A stretch of DNA of 32,469 nucleotides from Candidatus Aminicenantota bacterium (GTDB lineage Bacteria > Acidobacteriota > UBA4820 > DSQY01): contig DAHXMK010000022.1 in NCBI GenBank assembly GCA_027365515.1, positions 1 through 32,469 of the forward strand, in the 5' to 3' direction. The position numbers and the translations under genes are program-made. Below are positions 15,559-24,133 of this stretch, one piece after another. Numbering within the stretch: the stretch's first letter is position 1; every line of letters starts with the position of its first letter. The notes beneath the pieces were generated by a model. It did no database searches. It had not been told where the DNA came from and saw only the letters and a list, made by a program, of their open reading frames with translations.

Positions 15559-16835
15559 TGGATTGCCTTCTTTTTGGCCGTGGCAAGCTGAACCAGCAGA
15601 GGATTTTCGGGCTCTCTTGCCGCCGCAATATATTCTGGCAGAGCCATTGGAGAATACCCCATCATCTGGTAGCTCCTACCCAAGAAATACGAGGCCTTGG
15701 ATTGGAGTGATGTAGTGTAGGGCAAATTTGTCAGCAGGTCGGAAAGTTCCCTGGAAGAGTCCTCGTACTTTCCCAGCCTGTAGTTGCAGTAGCCAAGCCA
15801 ATAGGTGGCGTCTCCAGTATAGAGGTCAAGCGGCTGTTCCTTGACGAAGTTTCTCAAAAGAGGGGCTGCTTCCTCCTCCCGCTGCTCCCTCAGGAGAGAA
15901 ATCATGCCCAGCAGGTTGTCTCGATTGGCGGTTTTGTCCTTCAGGTAAGCGGAAGCCCATTCACGGTAGCTTAAGTTCAAAACAGCCTCATCTTCACCGC
16001 ACGCCTTAAGCGCTGACTGCCAGTCGGCACCCTTTTGAAGGGAGCCCAGTATCAGTTGAATTGCCTCGTCTCCACGCCGCGCCTCGATGCTTCTGAAAGC
16101 CCAGTAGCCGTTGAGCCACTGGCGCTCGCGGCCCGTCCCAAGGCCCGAGATTGCCTGAATCGGGGGGACGCTCAGCGAAAGAAGCGACCGGGTCTCATAG
16201 ACATGGCCAAAATCAGTGAGGTTCAGAACCAGGCCGGCTTGAAACCATTCAGGCGCTGCTGAATACCCTGGACAATTTTCATCCAACAATATCTGGCAAA
16301 GCGCCGCTGCAAAAAGATCTCTGGCGGCCCACCATTTCAGCATTATCGGTTCTACGGCAAATTGCGCTTTCCACCACCCTGAACCGCCTTTTGCCACCGA
16401 GAATGGCTGCTTGAATGAACAGGCCTGATAATCGGATGGATTAAATTGAGCTAGGTTCTGCGCCGAAGGGTAAAGGCCGGAACCGTCCTTCAAATCCTTT
16501 ATGGCTTCAACCAACGCTTCATCAAGATCGCCAAGCGCTCTGGCTGCATCGCCGTCACCGGCAAACCTTCCCGAGTAGGCCTCCACCTTCAATCCTGCCC
16601 ATGACATCGGGCGCTCAGGCTGGGCGGCAATGGGCTTTGCAGTTGGCTCGGACTTCTCCTGTTTTGCGTTTGTCTCAGGCCGCGCCACCCTTTCAATTCT
16701 TGGCGGCGCGGGCTGGTCCGGAATAAATAGATAAGCCAACTCTTTTCTGTGGCGCCAACCCACAAGCCCAAGGCAGGCGATGAGAACGAAGAGGCCCAGC
16801 AATAGCGCGAAGAGGGTTCTCCACAACCGGTTCAA
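15555..16835 (-). CDS. Single-span membrane protein with C-terminal TPR-like repeats
   Basis: The frame is open further upstream, but that part overlaps batE out of frame. The likely start is the TTG at complement 16833-16835, which overlaps the batE TGA (TTGA) and has GGAGG five bases upstream. This gives 426 residues: a transmembrane helix at about 6-27, a Pro/Glu/Lys-rich linker to about residue 75, a globular middle part, and TPR-like helices in the last 120 residues (TYWLGYCNYRLGKYEDSSRE, SYFLGRSYQMMGYSPMALPE). The middle has an APEWFQAGLVLNL segment resembling gluzincin peptidase-MA domains, but no HExxH is present. The domain is therefore either something else or a dead peptidase. The context suggests envelope work with BatD and BatE. 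Confidence 0.72.
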   Translation of the reverse strand: MNRLWRTLFALLLGLFVLIACLGLVGWRHRKELAYLFIPDQPAPPRIERVARPETNAKQEKSEPTAKPIAAQPERPMSWAGLKVEAYSGRFAGDGDAARALGDLDEALVEAIKDLKDGSGLYPSAQNLAQFNPSDYQACSFKQPFSVAKGGSGWWKAQFAVEPIMLKWWAARDLFAAALCQILLDENCPGYSAAPEWFQAGLVLNLTDFGHVYETRSLLSLSVPPIQAISGLGTGRERQWLNGYWAFRSIEARRGDEAIQLILGSLQKGADWQSALKACGEDEAVLNLSYREWASAYLKDKTANRDNLLGMISLLREQREEEAAPLLRNFVKEQPLDLYTGDATYWLGYCNYRLGKYEDSSRELSDLLTNLPYTTSLQSKASYFLGRSYQMMGYSPMALPEYIAAAREPENPLLVQLATAKKKAIQ

Positions 16836-17572
16836 GGAGCCTCCAAGTTGGACGATTCGGTCCAACCGCTGCCTTCTCCCCACATCAAAAGGCTCCACTC
16901 TCCAGCGGAGGCGACGCGCACAACTTCGGAGCCGGGAGGAAGCGTTGCAAGTTCCGCCCCTTCGTTGGCCGCCTTCTCCGTCACCTTCGCAGGCGACACT
17001 ATCACAACTGGCTGATGCATCGGTGCCACTCTGACCGCGTAGTACAAACAGCCTCCCGATACGGCCGCGGCAATGAACAGGCCGGTCATTACCGCGGCGA
17101 GGCTTCTTCTTGCCTTTCCGGGGCCGAGGAACAGGGCGATCCATAGAAGCACGTTGCCAGCAAAAGCCAGAAACAGCGTGATTACCGTGAACACATTTGT
17201 CCCGACCGACGTTATCGCCGCCTCCCAGGGGGGGGGCTGCCATGCCACCGCTTTCGCCGGAAGCAGCCTGCGCGCGGTGGCCAAGTTGGTCATCGCGGCT
17301 TTCATCTTTGAATCGAAGAGGAGCGCCCTGCGGTAGGCCACGATCGCCCGCGCCACGTCCCCGCCCTTGAGAAAGCTGTTTCCGAGGTCGAATTGCACTT
17401 CAGCGCCGTCATGGCCCGATGAAGCCATAAGCGCATAAAGCTTAGCCGCCTCCGCGTAGCGACCCTGTTCGTAAGCCTGGCTCGCCTGCGAGGCCATTGC
17501 CGAGGGGACCTGGGCTAGCAGCGCCGACGCCGAGGCCCACAAAAGAAAGGCGAAAGCAGTGATTTTAGCCAC
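16832..17572 (-). CDS. batE: BatE-like TPR protein
   Basis: This 246-residue exported membrane protein has a signal segment (residues 3-20), TPR repeats at about 28-105 (AYEQGRYAEAAKLY, DLGNSFLKGGDVARAIVAYR), two transmembrane helices near 122-150 and 158-182, and a C-terminal SH3-like part. This is the BatE arrangement of Bat (aerotolerance) operons. The start is GTG (complement 17570-17572), overlapping the end of batD by 8 bases. Its TGA overlaps the TTG start of the next gene. The usual batA/batB/batC and moxR partners are not next to it in this window. Confidence 0.8.
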   Translation of the reverse strand: MAKITAFAFLLWASASALLAQVPSAMASQASQAYEQGRYAEAAKLYALMASSGHDGAEVQFDLGNSFLKGGDVARAIVAYRRALLFDSKMKAAMTNLATARRLLPAKAVAWQPPPWEAAITSVGTNVFTVITLFLAFAGNVLLWIALFLGPGKARRSLAAVMTGLFIAAAVSGGCLYYAVRVAPMHQPVVIVSPAKVTEKAANEGAELATLPPGSEVVRVASAGEWSLLMWGEGSGWTESSNLEAP

Positions 17573-19313
17573 GCCACGCCTCCTCTACAAGGCGCCGAAC
17601 CGTTTCGTAACGCGCCGCCAGATCTTTTTTCGTTACTGTTTCTCCGGCGAATTCCGCCGATTCGAGCTGGTCCAACAGGGAAATGATGTCGGAACAACGC
17701 TCTTTGCTCACACCGGCTTCAGCTAATGCTTCCGCTAGCGAGCCTCTAGTTAGTCCCGCCGCGGACCTGCCGGCCATGAGGTTCAGGCCGGCGTAGAGCG
17801 CCTGAATTGCCTCGGCGTGGAAAAGTTGCGCGTGCCTGACATCGAGGTTTTTTCGCGACAGCCTCAAGTGGTGGCGCGCCCTCCTGTACTGCGCCCTAGC
17901 GGCTTTCTTTTCCGGGGATGCGAGCTTGGTCCTGTATAGCCAGAGCCACGAAGCAAGGAAAATGCTGGCGATGAATGGCAGCGCTAGAAGCGGAAAGAAG
18001 GCGTCACTCGAGAAGAGGTGTTTCTTTGGTTTGGAAGGACGCGGGTCCTGGATAAGAGGCGCCAAGGCGAGATTCTGTCCGCCGGAGATACCGGTGCCAC
18101 TTACCATGAGTTTCAGTCCAGAGACCTCCGACGTCTGATACTTGCCAAGCGCCGGGTCGAAGTAGACCAGCGCCGCCGCCGGCAAAACGGCATCTCCTTG
18201 GAGCTTAGGCAGAAGAGACATGTTCAAAGTGCGATTGACCATGAAAACGCCGTTCATGAAGCTGCTTTCATCGTGAGAAGTCGCCGGATAGGAAGTGAAA
18301 AATGGAGTATCTTGCCAGCGGACCGGATTGTCCGGCAGAAAACCGGAACCTGTCACGCTGTAGGCAAGCGTGAAGGGTTGGCCAACCGAAGCCTGCGGCG
18401 GGATTCCGTTTTGCATCTTGAGCGTGAATGAGCCAACAGCGCCGCTGAATCCTGGAGGTGCAGGAGGCAGCGCTATCGTCTGCAAATCGGCTTTCCCGCC
18501 GGAAATTCTGGTCGTAACCACCCTGCCGCCCGCTTCGCGAGACTCGACCCTCAAAAGAGCCTCGAATGGTGAAATAGTCAAAGTACCCTGCTCAATGGGA
18601 AAAAGCGTATAACGGAGCACGGTCACGTCAAGGAATGTCAAGCCGTCCCGGGAAAAGGGCCGCGACCGCGGCGGCGTCTGCTCCGGCGCCTCCACCTTTC
18701 TGAAACCCTGGAAATCCGGCCGCTTGGTGATCTCGAAATTCCTGACCGAAGAATGGGTGACCAGATGAAGGGTATAGGTAACCGGTTGCCCGACGTAGGC
18801 TCTCGGCGATGAAAGCTCGCCTGTCAGGTACAGTTCACCGGCCGGAAGCGGAGCGGCCGGCGCTGGAACCACCGGAAGCGCCTTCTCTTGGCTTGTCGCA
18901 GCGCCCTGCTCGACATCCACGGCGAAACCCGGGACGCTCCTTGTCTGGCCTCCGATTCGAAGGCTCAAGTCCGGAACCACTATGTGGCCCGATCGCGTCG
19001 GCGAAAAAAGGTAGTGGTAGGCGAATATCATTCCACCGTTCTGCGCCGTCTCGACGGTCTGGTACTGTCCCTGCAATTTAAGCCCGTCTATCGGCGGCAG
19101 CGGAGGCTGGGGGATGGCGGAGCCCGGGCCCTTCAGGCGCAACGTGAAGACGAGGCCCTCCCCTATGCGCATGGAGGTTTTGTCGGCCGAAGCACTGATT
19201 TCGAGGTTTTGTGCCACCAGCGCCACGGAGAGCAAAGCCATCAGGGCGGACGCAAGGACAAGCTTCACCATCGTCGAGCTTGCCTCGCGCCTACTTAATG
19301 CCTTTGCGCCCAT
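17565..19313 (-). CDS. batD: BatD-like exported membrane protein
   Basis: This 582-residue protein has an N-terminal signal sequence (VKLVLASALMALLSVALVAQ) and several beta-sandwich domains with BatD features such as ELYLTGELSSPRAYVGQPVT and the PFTLAYSVTGSGFLPDNP region. A transmembrane helix lies near residues 440-460, with a cytosolic helical tail. BatD proteins are periplasm-facing partners in Bat complexes; their molecular role is poorly defined. ATG 19313 follows AAAGGCG; an internal ATG (complement 19271) with GAGG 11 bases upstream would start right at the signal peptide and is a fair alternative. It heads the minus-strand run 19313 to 13296. Confidence 0.82.
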   Translation of the reverse strand: MGAKALSRREASSTMVKLVLASALMALLSVALVAQNLEISASADKTSMRIGEGLVFTLRLKGPGSAIPQPPLPPIDGLKLQGQYQTVETAQNGGMIFAYHYLFSPTRSGHIVVPDLSLRIGGQTRSVPGFAVDVEQGAATSQEKALPVVPAPAAPLPAGELYLTGELSSPRAYVGQPVTYTLHLVTHSSVRNFEITKRPDFQGFRKVEAPEQTPPRSRPFSRDGLTFLDVTVLRYTLFPIEQGTLTISPFEALLRVESREAGGRVVTTRISGGKADLQTIALPPAPPGFSGAVGSFTLKMQNGIPPQASVGQPFTLAYSVTGSGFLPDNPVRWQDTPFFTSYPATSHDESSFMNGVFMVNRTLNMSLLPKLQGDAVLPAAALVYFDPALGKYQTSEVSGLKLMVSGTGISGGQNLALAPLIQDPRPSKPKKHLFSSDAFFPLLALPFIASIFLASWLWLYRTKLASPEKKAARAQYRRARHHLRLSRKNLDVRHAQLFHAEAIQALYAGLNLMAGRSAAGLTRGSLAEALAEAGVSKERCSDIISLLDQLESAEFAGETVTKKDLAARYETVRRLVEEAWRG

Positions 19314-19367
19314 AGTCGCCTTTCGCGTTGACGCGGGCCCGTCTTACGCCCGGGCCGCTTCGATTTT

Positions 19368-19376
19368 AGTATAGCA
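19368..19376 (-). promoter_or_regulatory. Extended -10 promoter element for the batD operon
   Basis: On the minus strand the sequence reads TGCTATACT, an extended -10 box (TGnTATACT), 54 bases upstream of the batD start. No convincing -35 box lies upstream. It is back to back with the promoter-like TATAAT at 19421 that faces the M16 genes. Confidence 0.35.
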
Positions 19377-19420
19377 CTATTGCCATTCTCGCGACGTGAA
19401 TCTTTCTTGATTCGTGGGCG

Positions 19421-19426
19421 TATAAT
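19421..19426 (+). promoter_or_regulatory. Consensus -10 box upstream of the M16 peptidase operon
   Basis: A perfect TATAAT lies 76 bases before the first M16 start codon, inside the divergent batD/M16 gap. The matching -35 area (TGAATC, 19397-19402, 18-base spacing) is weak, so the call rests on the -10 box and position. Confidence 0.4.
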
Positions 19427-19502
19427 AGAAACGTCGTTTGTCGGGGGATTTCTGCGTCTCCCTAAATTTAAGGTAGCCGGAGAGAGAAGAAAGGAGAATT
19501 TC

Positions 19503-21020
19503 ATGCGGAACAGAGGCCGAATCTTGTTTCTGGCCGTCATCGCGCTGGTGCTTTGCGCGTTGCCGGCCCTGGCGGGCGACCCCGGGTTCAAGCAGCTTGA
19601 AGGCGAGGTCTTCCAGACTACTCTGCCAAACGGGTTGACCGTCATCATCCTGCCGCGCCACGAGGCGCCCGTAATCTCGTTCGTCACCTACGCCGACGTC
19701 GGCGGGGTGAACGAACAGCAGAACGCCACGGGGCTGGCCCACATCTTCGAGCACATGGCCTTCAAGGGAACCACGACGCTCGGAACCAAGGATTACCCGA
19801 AAGAAAAGGCGGCCATGGACAAGGAGGACGCGGCCTTCACGGCGTTGCGCGCCGAAAGGCTTCGCCGTCCCAAGCCGGACCCCGAAAAGCTGAAAGCGTT
19901 GGAAGCCGAATTCAAGAAGACTCAGGAAGAGGCCCAGAAGTACTCGGACACCGGCGCCTTCGACAAGGTTCTTGAGCGCGAAGGGGCGGAAGGGCTCAAC
20001 GCTTTCACCGCCTTCGACCAGACCGTTTACCACTACTCCCTTCCCTCCAACAAGCTCGAACTTTGGGCCGCGCTGGAGGCCGACAGGTTCACGAACCCTG
20101 TCCTTCGCGAGTTCTACAAGGAGAAGGACGTGATTATGGAAGAAAAGAGGATGGGCGAGAGCCAGGCCATCGGCCGCCTCTTCGCCGATTTCTTCCCCGT
20201 TGCATTCAAGGCCTCGATGTACCGCTCTTGGGTCATCGGCCATATGAGCGACCTCCAGGCCATCACAAGGCAGCAGGCGATGGATTGGTTCAACAAGTAT
20301 TACCGCGCGAAGAATTTGACCGTGGCCATCGTCGGCGACGTTGACCCCAAAACGGCGATGCCGGTTCTCGCGAAGTATCTCGGCGACATACCTGCTGGCA
20401 CGAAGCCGGAGGGGCCGGTGACGGTGGAGCCTCCTCAGCGCGAGGAAAAGCGCATCATCATGGATGACCCCTCCCAGCCTTTCCTAATCATCGGCTACCA
20501 CCGGCCGGACGTGAACGACCCCGACGACCCGGTTTACGACGTCATCAACGATATCCTGGCCGGCGGCCGCTCGTCCCGCTTGTACACGTCCCTGGTCAAA
20601 GAGAAGAAGCTGGCGCTCGCGGTTGAAAGCGCCTCCTCGATCGAAGGGCAGAAGTACCCAGGCATTTTCGGCATCTTCTGCGTGGCTAACAAAGGAAAGA
20701 GCAACGCCGAATGCGAACAGGCCATCTACACTGAACTCGACCGCCTTAAGAACGAGCCGGTGTCAAAGGACGAACTTGAAGGGGTGAAGGCTCGCGCGAA
20801 GATGCACTTCATCGAATCAATAGACAGCAACATGGGGCTTGCCATGCAGCTCGCTTTCTACCAGAACCTACAGGGCGACTGGCGCTCGATGTTCAAGGCG
20901 CTCGACCGCATTGACGCCGTGACCCCTGAAGACATCATGCGTGTTGCAAAGCAGACCTTCGTCAAGAACAACCGGACGGTGGGCATGATCGAAACGACGC
21001 CAGCCAAGGCGGAGAAGTGA
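19503..21020 (+). CDS. M16B zinc metallopeptidase, catalytic subunit
   Basis: This 505-residue exported peptidase has a signal peptide ending about residue 24 (LCALPALAG). The inverted zinc motif HxxEH appears as HIFEHMAFKGT (His 80, Glu 83, His 84), with a distal Glu candidate in ALEADRF near residue 192. The gap between the two is longer than usual because a charged, helix-like segment of roughly 50 residues (about 100-160, rich in Lys, Glu and Ala) is inserted. The second half carries DVINDILAGGRSSRLYTSLV as in M16 family members. AAAGGAG at 19490-19496 precedes ATG 19503. It is followed by a second M16 protein, the usual heterodimer layout; it probably degrades peptides in the periplasm. 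Confidence 0.92.
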   Translation: MRNRGRILFLAVIALVLCALPALAGDPGFKQLEGEVFQTTLPNGLTVIILPRHEAPVISFVTYADVGGVNEQQNATGLAHIFEHMAFKGTTTLGTKDYPKEKAAMDKEDAAFTALRAERLRRPKPDPEKLKALEAEFKKTQEEAQKYSDTGAFDKVLEREGAEGLNAFTAFDQTVYHYSLPSNKLELWAALEADRFTNPVLREFYKEKDVIMEEKRMGESQAIGRLFADFFPVAFKASMYRSWVIGHMSDLQAITRQQAMDWFNKYYRAKNLTVAIVGDVDPKTAMPVLAKYLGDIPAGTKPEGPVTVEPPQREEKRIIMDDPSQPFLIIGYHRPDVNDPDDPVYDVINDILAGGRSSRLYTSLVKEKKLALAVESASSIEGQKYPGIFGIFCVANKGKSNAECEQAIYTELDRLKNEPVSKDELEGVKARAKMHFIESIDSNMGLAMQLAFYQNLQGDWRSMFKALDRIDAVTPEDIMRVAKQTFVKNNRTVGMIETTPAKAEK

Positions 21021-21030
21021 GGAGATGGCC

Positions 21031-23223
21031 ATGAGAACGAAAACGATAACTCGAACATTCGCCGCGGCCGCCCTGCTCCTCGGCCTTTCGGTGGTGCCAT
21101 TCACCGCGCAGGTCAAGCCGGCGCCATTGGGGAAGCAGGTGGTTGACCACCTCAAGTATCCCAAGCTCAACCCGATTCAAATGCCAACAGTCACGAGAGA
21201 GACGCTCCCGAACGGAGTCAAGCTGATTCTGATCGAAGACCATGAGTTCCCCGTCGTCTCGCTGCGCGCCCTCGTCAGAGGCGGCAAGCTCGCCCAGCCT
21301 CAGGACAAGCCGGCCCTGGCCCCTCTGTTCGGCGAGGTTCAGCGCACCGGCGGCGTGAAGAGCATGTCGGGCGACGAGATGGACACCTACCTCGAAAGGA
21401 TCGGCGCCTCCATCGAAACGAACGTCAGGGACGATTACGGCACGGTGACGGCAAAAACGCTGAGCGAGCAGTTGGACAAGGTCCTTCCCCTCTTCGCGGA
21501 GGAGCTCGAATCTCCCGCATTCGCCCAGGAGAAGCTCGACCTTGCCAAGACGCACCTGAACTCGGAAATATCGAGGCGAAACGACCAGGTAATGGGAATA
21601 GCGAGGCGCGAGATACTGAAGCTCTTTTACGGCCCCAAATCCCCATACGCCCGCCAGATCGAATACGACGACGTGGCCGCGGTCACGCGTGAGGACCTTC
21701 TGAATTACCAAAAGCTCGTTTACCGCCCCGACTCGACCATCATCGCCGTCTGGGGCGATTTCAAGACCCCCGACATGAAGGACCGGCTTGCCATCGCCCT
21801 TGGCGGCTGGGAAGCGAAGGGAGCAACGCCAGTTTACAAGGCCCCGGAGCTCCCCGCTCCCGCTGCGTCGGTGAATTACGCCGAAAAGAAGGACGTCGAG
21901 CAGACAACGGTTTTGATGGGGCATCTCGGCCTCAGGCTGGACGACCCCGATTATCCGGCGGTTGATATGCTCTCGGAAATTCTCGGCGGCGGCATGGCTT
22001 CGAGAATGTTCATGAACATCAGGACGCTGAAGGGGCTTGCTTACGGAGCCGGCGGCTTCATGGTCCCCGCCTACGACCACGCTGGCGCATTTTACTTCTA
22101 CACGGCCACCAAGCCTTCGACCACCGCCGAGGCGATGGAGGCCATGCTTGAAGAGATCAAGAAAATCCGCGAGGCGCCGGTCACCGACGAGGAGTTGACG
22201 AGGGCGAAAGAGGGCTACCTGAATACTTATGCCTTCGAATTCGATTCCACCGAGAAGATCGCCACGCGGCTTGCGACTTACGAACTCTACGGCTACCCCG
22301 CCGACTTCAACGTCAAGCTGAGAAACGCCATCGAAAAAGTAACGAAGGAAGACGTGCTGCGCGTCGCCAAGAAGGACCTCCACCCGGAGCTTCTGACCAT
22401 CCTGGCGATTGGCAATCAATCGCAATTTGACAAGCCGCTCTCCACCTTCGGCAAAGTCAACGACATTGACCTGACGATTCCCGAGCCGAAGCCGAAAGAG
22501 GTCATTCCAGAGGCGACACCCGAAAGCTTGAAGGCGGGCACGGCGCTTCTGGTAAAGGCGGCGAACCTCATGGGCGGCAAGGCTCTCGCCGGCCTCAAGG
22601 AGATGACGCTCGAAGGGGCGAGCACGATCGTGACCCCGATGGGCGAAATGGAGCTCAAGGGAGAAGGGACATTCGTCTTCCCGGACAGGCTGCATAACCA
22701 GGTTCAGACCCCGATGGGCGCTATGATCACCGTGCTCGACAAGGACAAAGGCTTCATGGTCATGGGGCCGCGAGTCAAGGACCTTCCTCCCTCAGCCGTA
22801 ACAGAAATGGCGGGAGAGCTTTACACCGAATCGGGCTGCGCCCTTCTTCTCCAGCGCGCGCTGCAAGGCAAGCTCGAAGGCCAGTTGATCGGGAAGGCGC
22901 AATTTGAAGGCCAGGAAACGGACGACCTGCTCGTGAAGATCGGCGATGCCTCGGTAAGAGTTTATCTGGACAAGGATGGCCGCGTGGCCGGGGTCAAGAA
23001 GCACGCGATAACTCAGCAGGGCCCGGCGGAAGTCATTCAGATTTTCAGCGACTACAGGCCGGTTGACGGCCTCAGCCTGCCGTTCCAGACCGTTGAGAAG
23101 GTCAACGGCGAGGTAAAGGCGACGAACAGGTATTCGGCAATAAAAGTCAATGCCGGCTTCAACGAGGAGCTTTTCAAGAAACCGGCACCGGCCGCCGCTG
23201 CCTCGGCCCCGGCCGAGAAGTAA
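21031..23223 (+). CDS. M16B peptidase partner subunit fused to a C-terminal lipoprotein-sorting-like domain
   Basis: This exported protein is about 730 residues. The M16 half (about 45-470) lacks HxxEH: the equivalent region reads ALAPLFGEVQRTGG. It keeps the RTLKGLAYGAGGF segment with the Arg/Tyr pair that non-zinc subunits of M16B heterodimers contribute to the active site. Residues from about 500 to the end form an extra beta-rich domain (PMGEMELKGEGTFVFPDRL, IKVNAGFNEELFKKP) resembling LolA/LppX-type outer-membrane lipoprotein-sorting folds, then an Ala/Pro tail. I chose ATG 21031 because GGAG at 21021-21024 is 6 bases away; ATG 21025 is also possible. The gene lies 10 bases after the catalytic subunit, so the two are co-translated. 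Confidence 0.88.
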   Translation: MRTKTITRTFAAAALLLGLSVVPFTAQVKPAPLGKQVVDHLKYPKLNPIQMPTVTRETLPNGVKLILIEDHEFPVVSLRALVRGGKLAQPQDKPALAPLFGEVQRTGGVKSMSGDEMDTYLERIGASIETNVRDDYGTVTAKTLSEQLDKVLPLFAEELESPAFAQEKLDLAKTHLNSEISRRNDQVMGIARREILKLFYGPKSPYARQIEYDDVAAVTREDLLNYQKLVYRPDSTIIAVWGDFKTPDMKDRLAIALGGWEAKGATPVYKAPELPAPAASVNYAEKKDVEQTTVLMGHLGLRLDDPDYPAVDMLSEILGGGMASRMFMNIRTLKGLAYGAGGFMVPAYDHAGAFYFYTATKPSTTAEAMEAMLEEIKKIREAPVTDEELTRAKEGYLNTYAFEFDSTEKIATRLATYELYGYPADFNVKLRNAIEKVTKEDVLRVAKKDLHPELLTILAIGNQSQFDKPLSTFGKVNDIDLTIPEPKPKEVIPEATPESLKAGTALLVKAANLMGGKALAGLKEMTLEGASTIVTPMGEMELKGEGTFVFPDRLHNQVQTPMGAMITVLDKDKGFMVMGPRVKDLPPSAVTEMAGELYTESGCALLLQRALQGKLEGQLIGKAQFEGQETDDLLVKIGDASVRVYLDKDGRVAGVKKHAITQQGPAEVIQIFSDYRPVDGLSLPFQTVEKVNGEVKATNRYSAIKVNAGFNEELFKKPAPAAAASAPAEK

Positions 23224-23238
23224 TATCGCTAGCACGAT

Positions 23239-23275
23239 GGGGAGGCGCTTGTTGCGCCTCCCCTCTCTTCATTTT
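23239..23275 (+). terminator. Strong Rho-independent terminator after the M16 operon
   Basis: A perfect 10-bp stem, GGGGAGGCGC (23239-23248) with GCGCCTCCCC (23254-23263), has loop TTGTT and is followed by TCTCTTCATTTT. It lies between the convergent M16 and methyltransferase genes. The minus-strand side has no U-run, so it mainly serves the M16 operon. Confidence 0.9.
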
Positions 23276-23916
23276 CTGAAAACAAGAGTGAGCAGCTCCT
23301 TCCCGTTAGGCATGGTATTCAAACGCGAAGATATGTGACTGAAGCCAAGAGCTTCCGCCCGGCCGACGACGGCCTCTGGCGAAACCAGGCTGATGTGAGG
23401 CGCCAGCACTTCAAGGCTTGAGAATGGGGATGGAGTGACCTCGGGGAGCGATTCGCAAGGGAGTTGCACTACGCACGCCAAAATCCCTCCCCTCTCCAGC
23501 GACTCCAGCGCGAACCGCAACAGCTTCTCCGGCTGAACATACTCCAGAAGCAGTCCCGCGAAAACAAGACTGACAGGCTTGAACGGGACTTCTCCATCTG
23601 ATGCCACGTCGCAAACGACCGGCTCGAAGGTGGCAAACCGGCGGCCGTGCCGTTTGTCGGCGGCGGCGACAAATGATGGGTTGATATCGAGCGCCACGAC
23701 CCGCGAGGTCACCGCCGGATCCACTTCACCAAGACCATTTCCGCCTGCACAGCCCACCAGCGCGACAGAGGCTGGCTTGAATTCCAGAAGAAGCCTTCCA
23801 AGCTCGCGCGCCAGCGCCTGAGCCTGCCCAACCTCCGGCAGACTCATATGCGCTTCATAATCGGCCAAAGAAATCGAGAGCCAAATGTTTTCGGCGGAAG
23901 GCGGCTTTTGCTCCAT
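23269..23916 (-). CDS. Class I SAM-dependent methyltransferase
   Basis: This 215-residue protein has a Rossmann-type SAM-binding site: motif I VALVGCAGGNGL, an acidic end of strand 2 in VVALDINPSF, motif VVCDVASDGEVPF and a LVFAGLLLEYVQPEKLLRFA post-motif. The substrate cannot be inferred. I chose the ATG at complement 23914-23916 because GGGGAGAG lies just upstream; the longer frame would begin at a TTG without a binding site. It is monocistronic, facing the M16 operon, and divergent from the rhodanese unit. Confidence 0.82.
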   Translation of the reverse strand: MEQKPPSAENIWLSISLADYEAHMSLPEVGQAQALARELGRLLLEFKPASVALVGCAGGNGLGEVDPAVTSRVVALDINPSFVAAADKRHGRRFATFEPVVCDVASDGEVPFKPVSLVFAGLLLEYVQPEKLLRFALESLERGGILACVVQLPCESLPEVTPSPFSSLEVLAPHISLVSPEAVVGRAEALGFSHISSRLNTMPNGKELLTLVFRK

Positions 23917-24079
23917 CACTCTCCCCTGTCCACTAGGCAATAACCCTTTCGGAACTCCTATTGCTCATGTGACTTTCAAGCCGGCGCGCGAAACCGGCCA
24001 GCCTCGCATCTTAGATTGCCCGGCTTTCTTCGAGAAGTCAAACCAATGCCATTATGCCACTGCGTCGTGGCACGGGTAC

Positions 24080-24108
24080 TTGCCAAGCCGCCGGTTTGAA
24101 TCTATATT
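24080..24108 (+). promoter_or_regulatory. Sigma-70 type promoter of the rhodanese-MauE-msrB unit
   Basis: TTGCCA (24080-24085), a 17-base spacer and TATATT (24103-24108) lie 25 bases before the rhodanese start. This is one of the best-formed promoters in the window. Confidence 0.6.
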
Positions 24109-24133
24109 AGTGGCTTGTGGCGGAGGTGCCATG

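Noticed and set aside
16836..17243. N-terminal extension of the TPR membrane protein to 562 residues
   Set aside because: The extension overlaps batE out of frame and reads as basic low-complexity; the TTG with GGAGG and a TTGA overlap gives a natural start followed by a transmembrane helix.
20962..22695. A 577-residue minus-strand open frame opposite the second M16 gene
   Set aside because: It is fully antisense to a gene with clear M16 homology and has the Arg/Val/Leu-rich composition of a frame shadow in GC-rich DNA.
23239..23275. Bidirectional terminator serving the methyltransferase gene as well
   Set aside because: The minus-strand side lacks a U-run, so I assign it only to the M16 operon.
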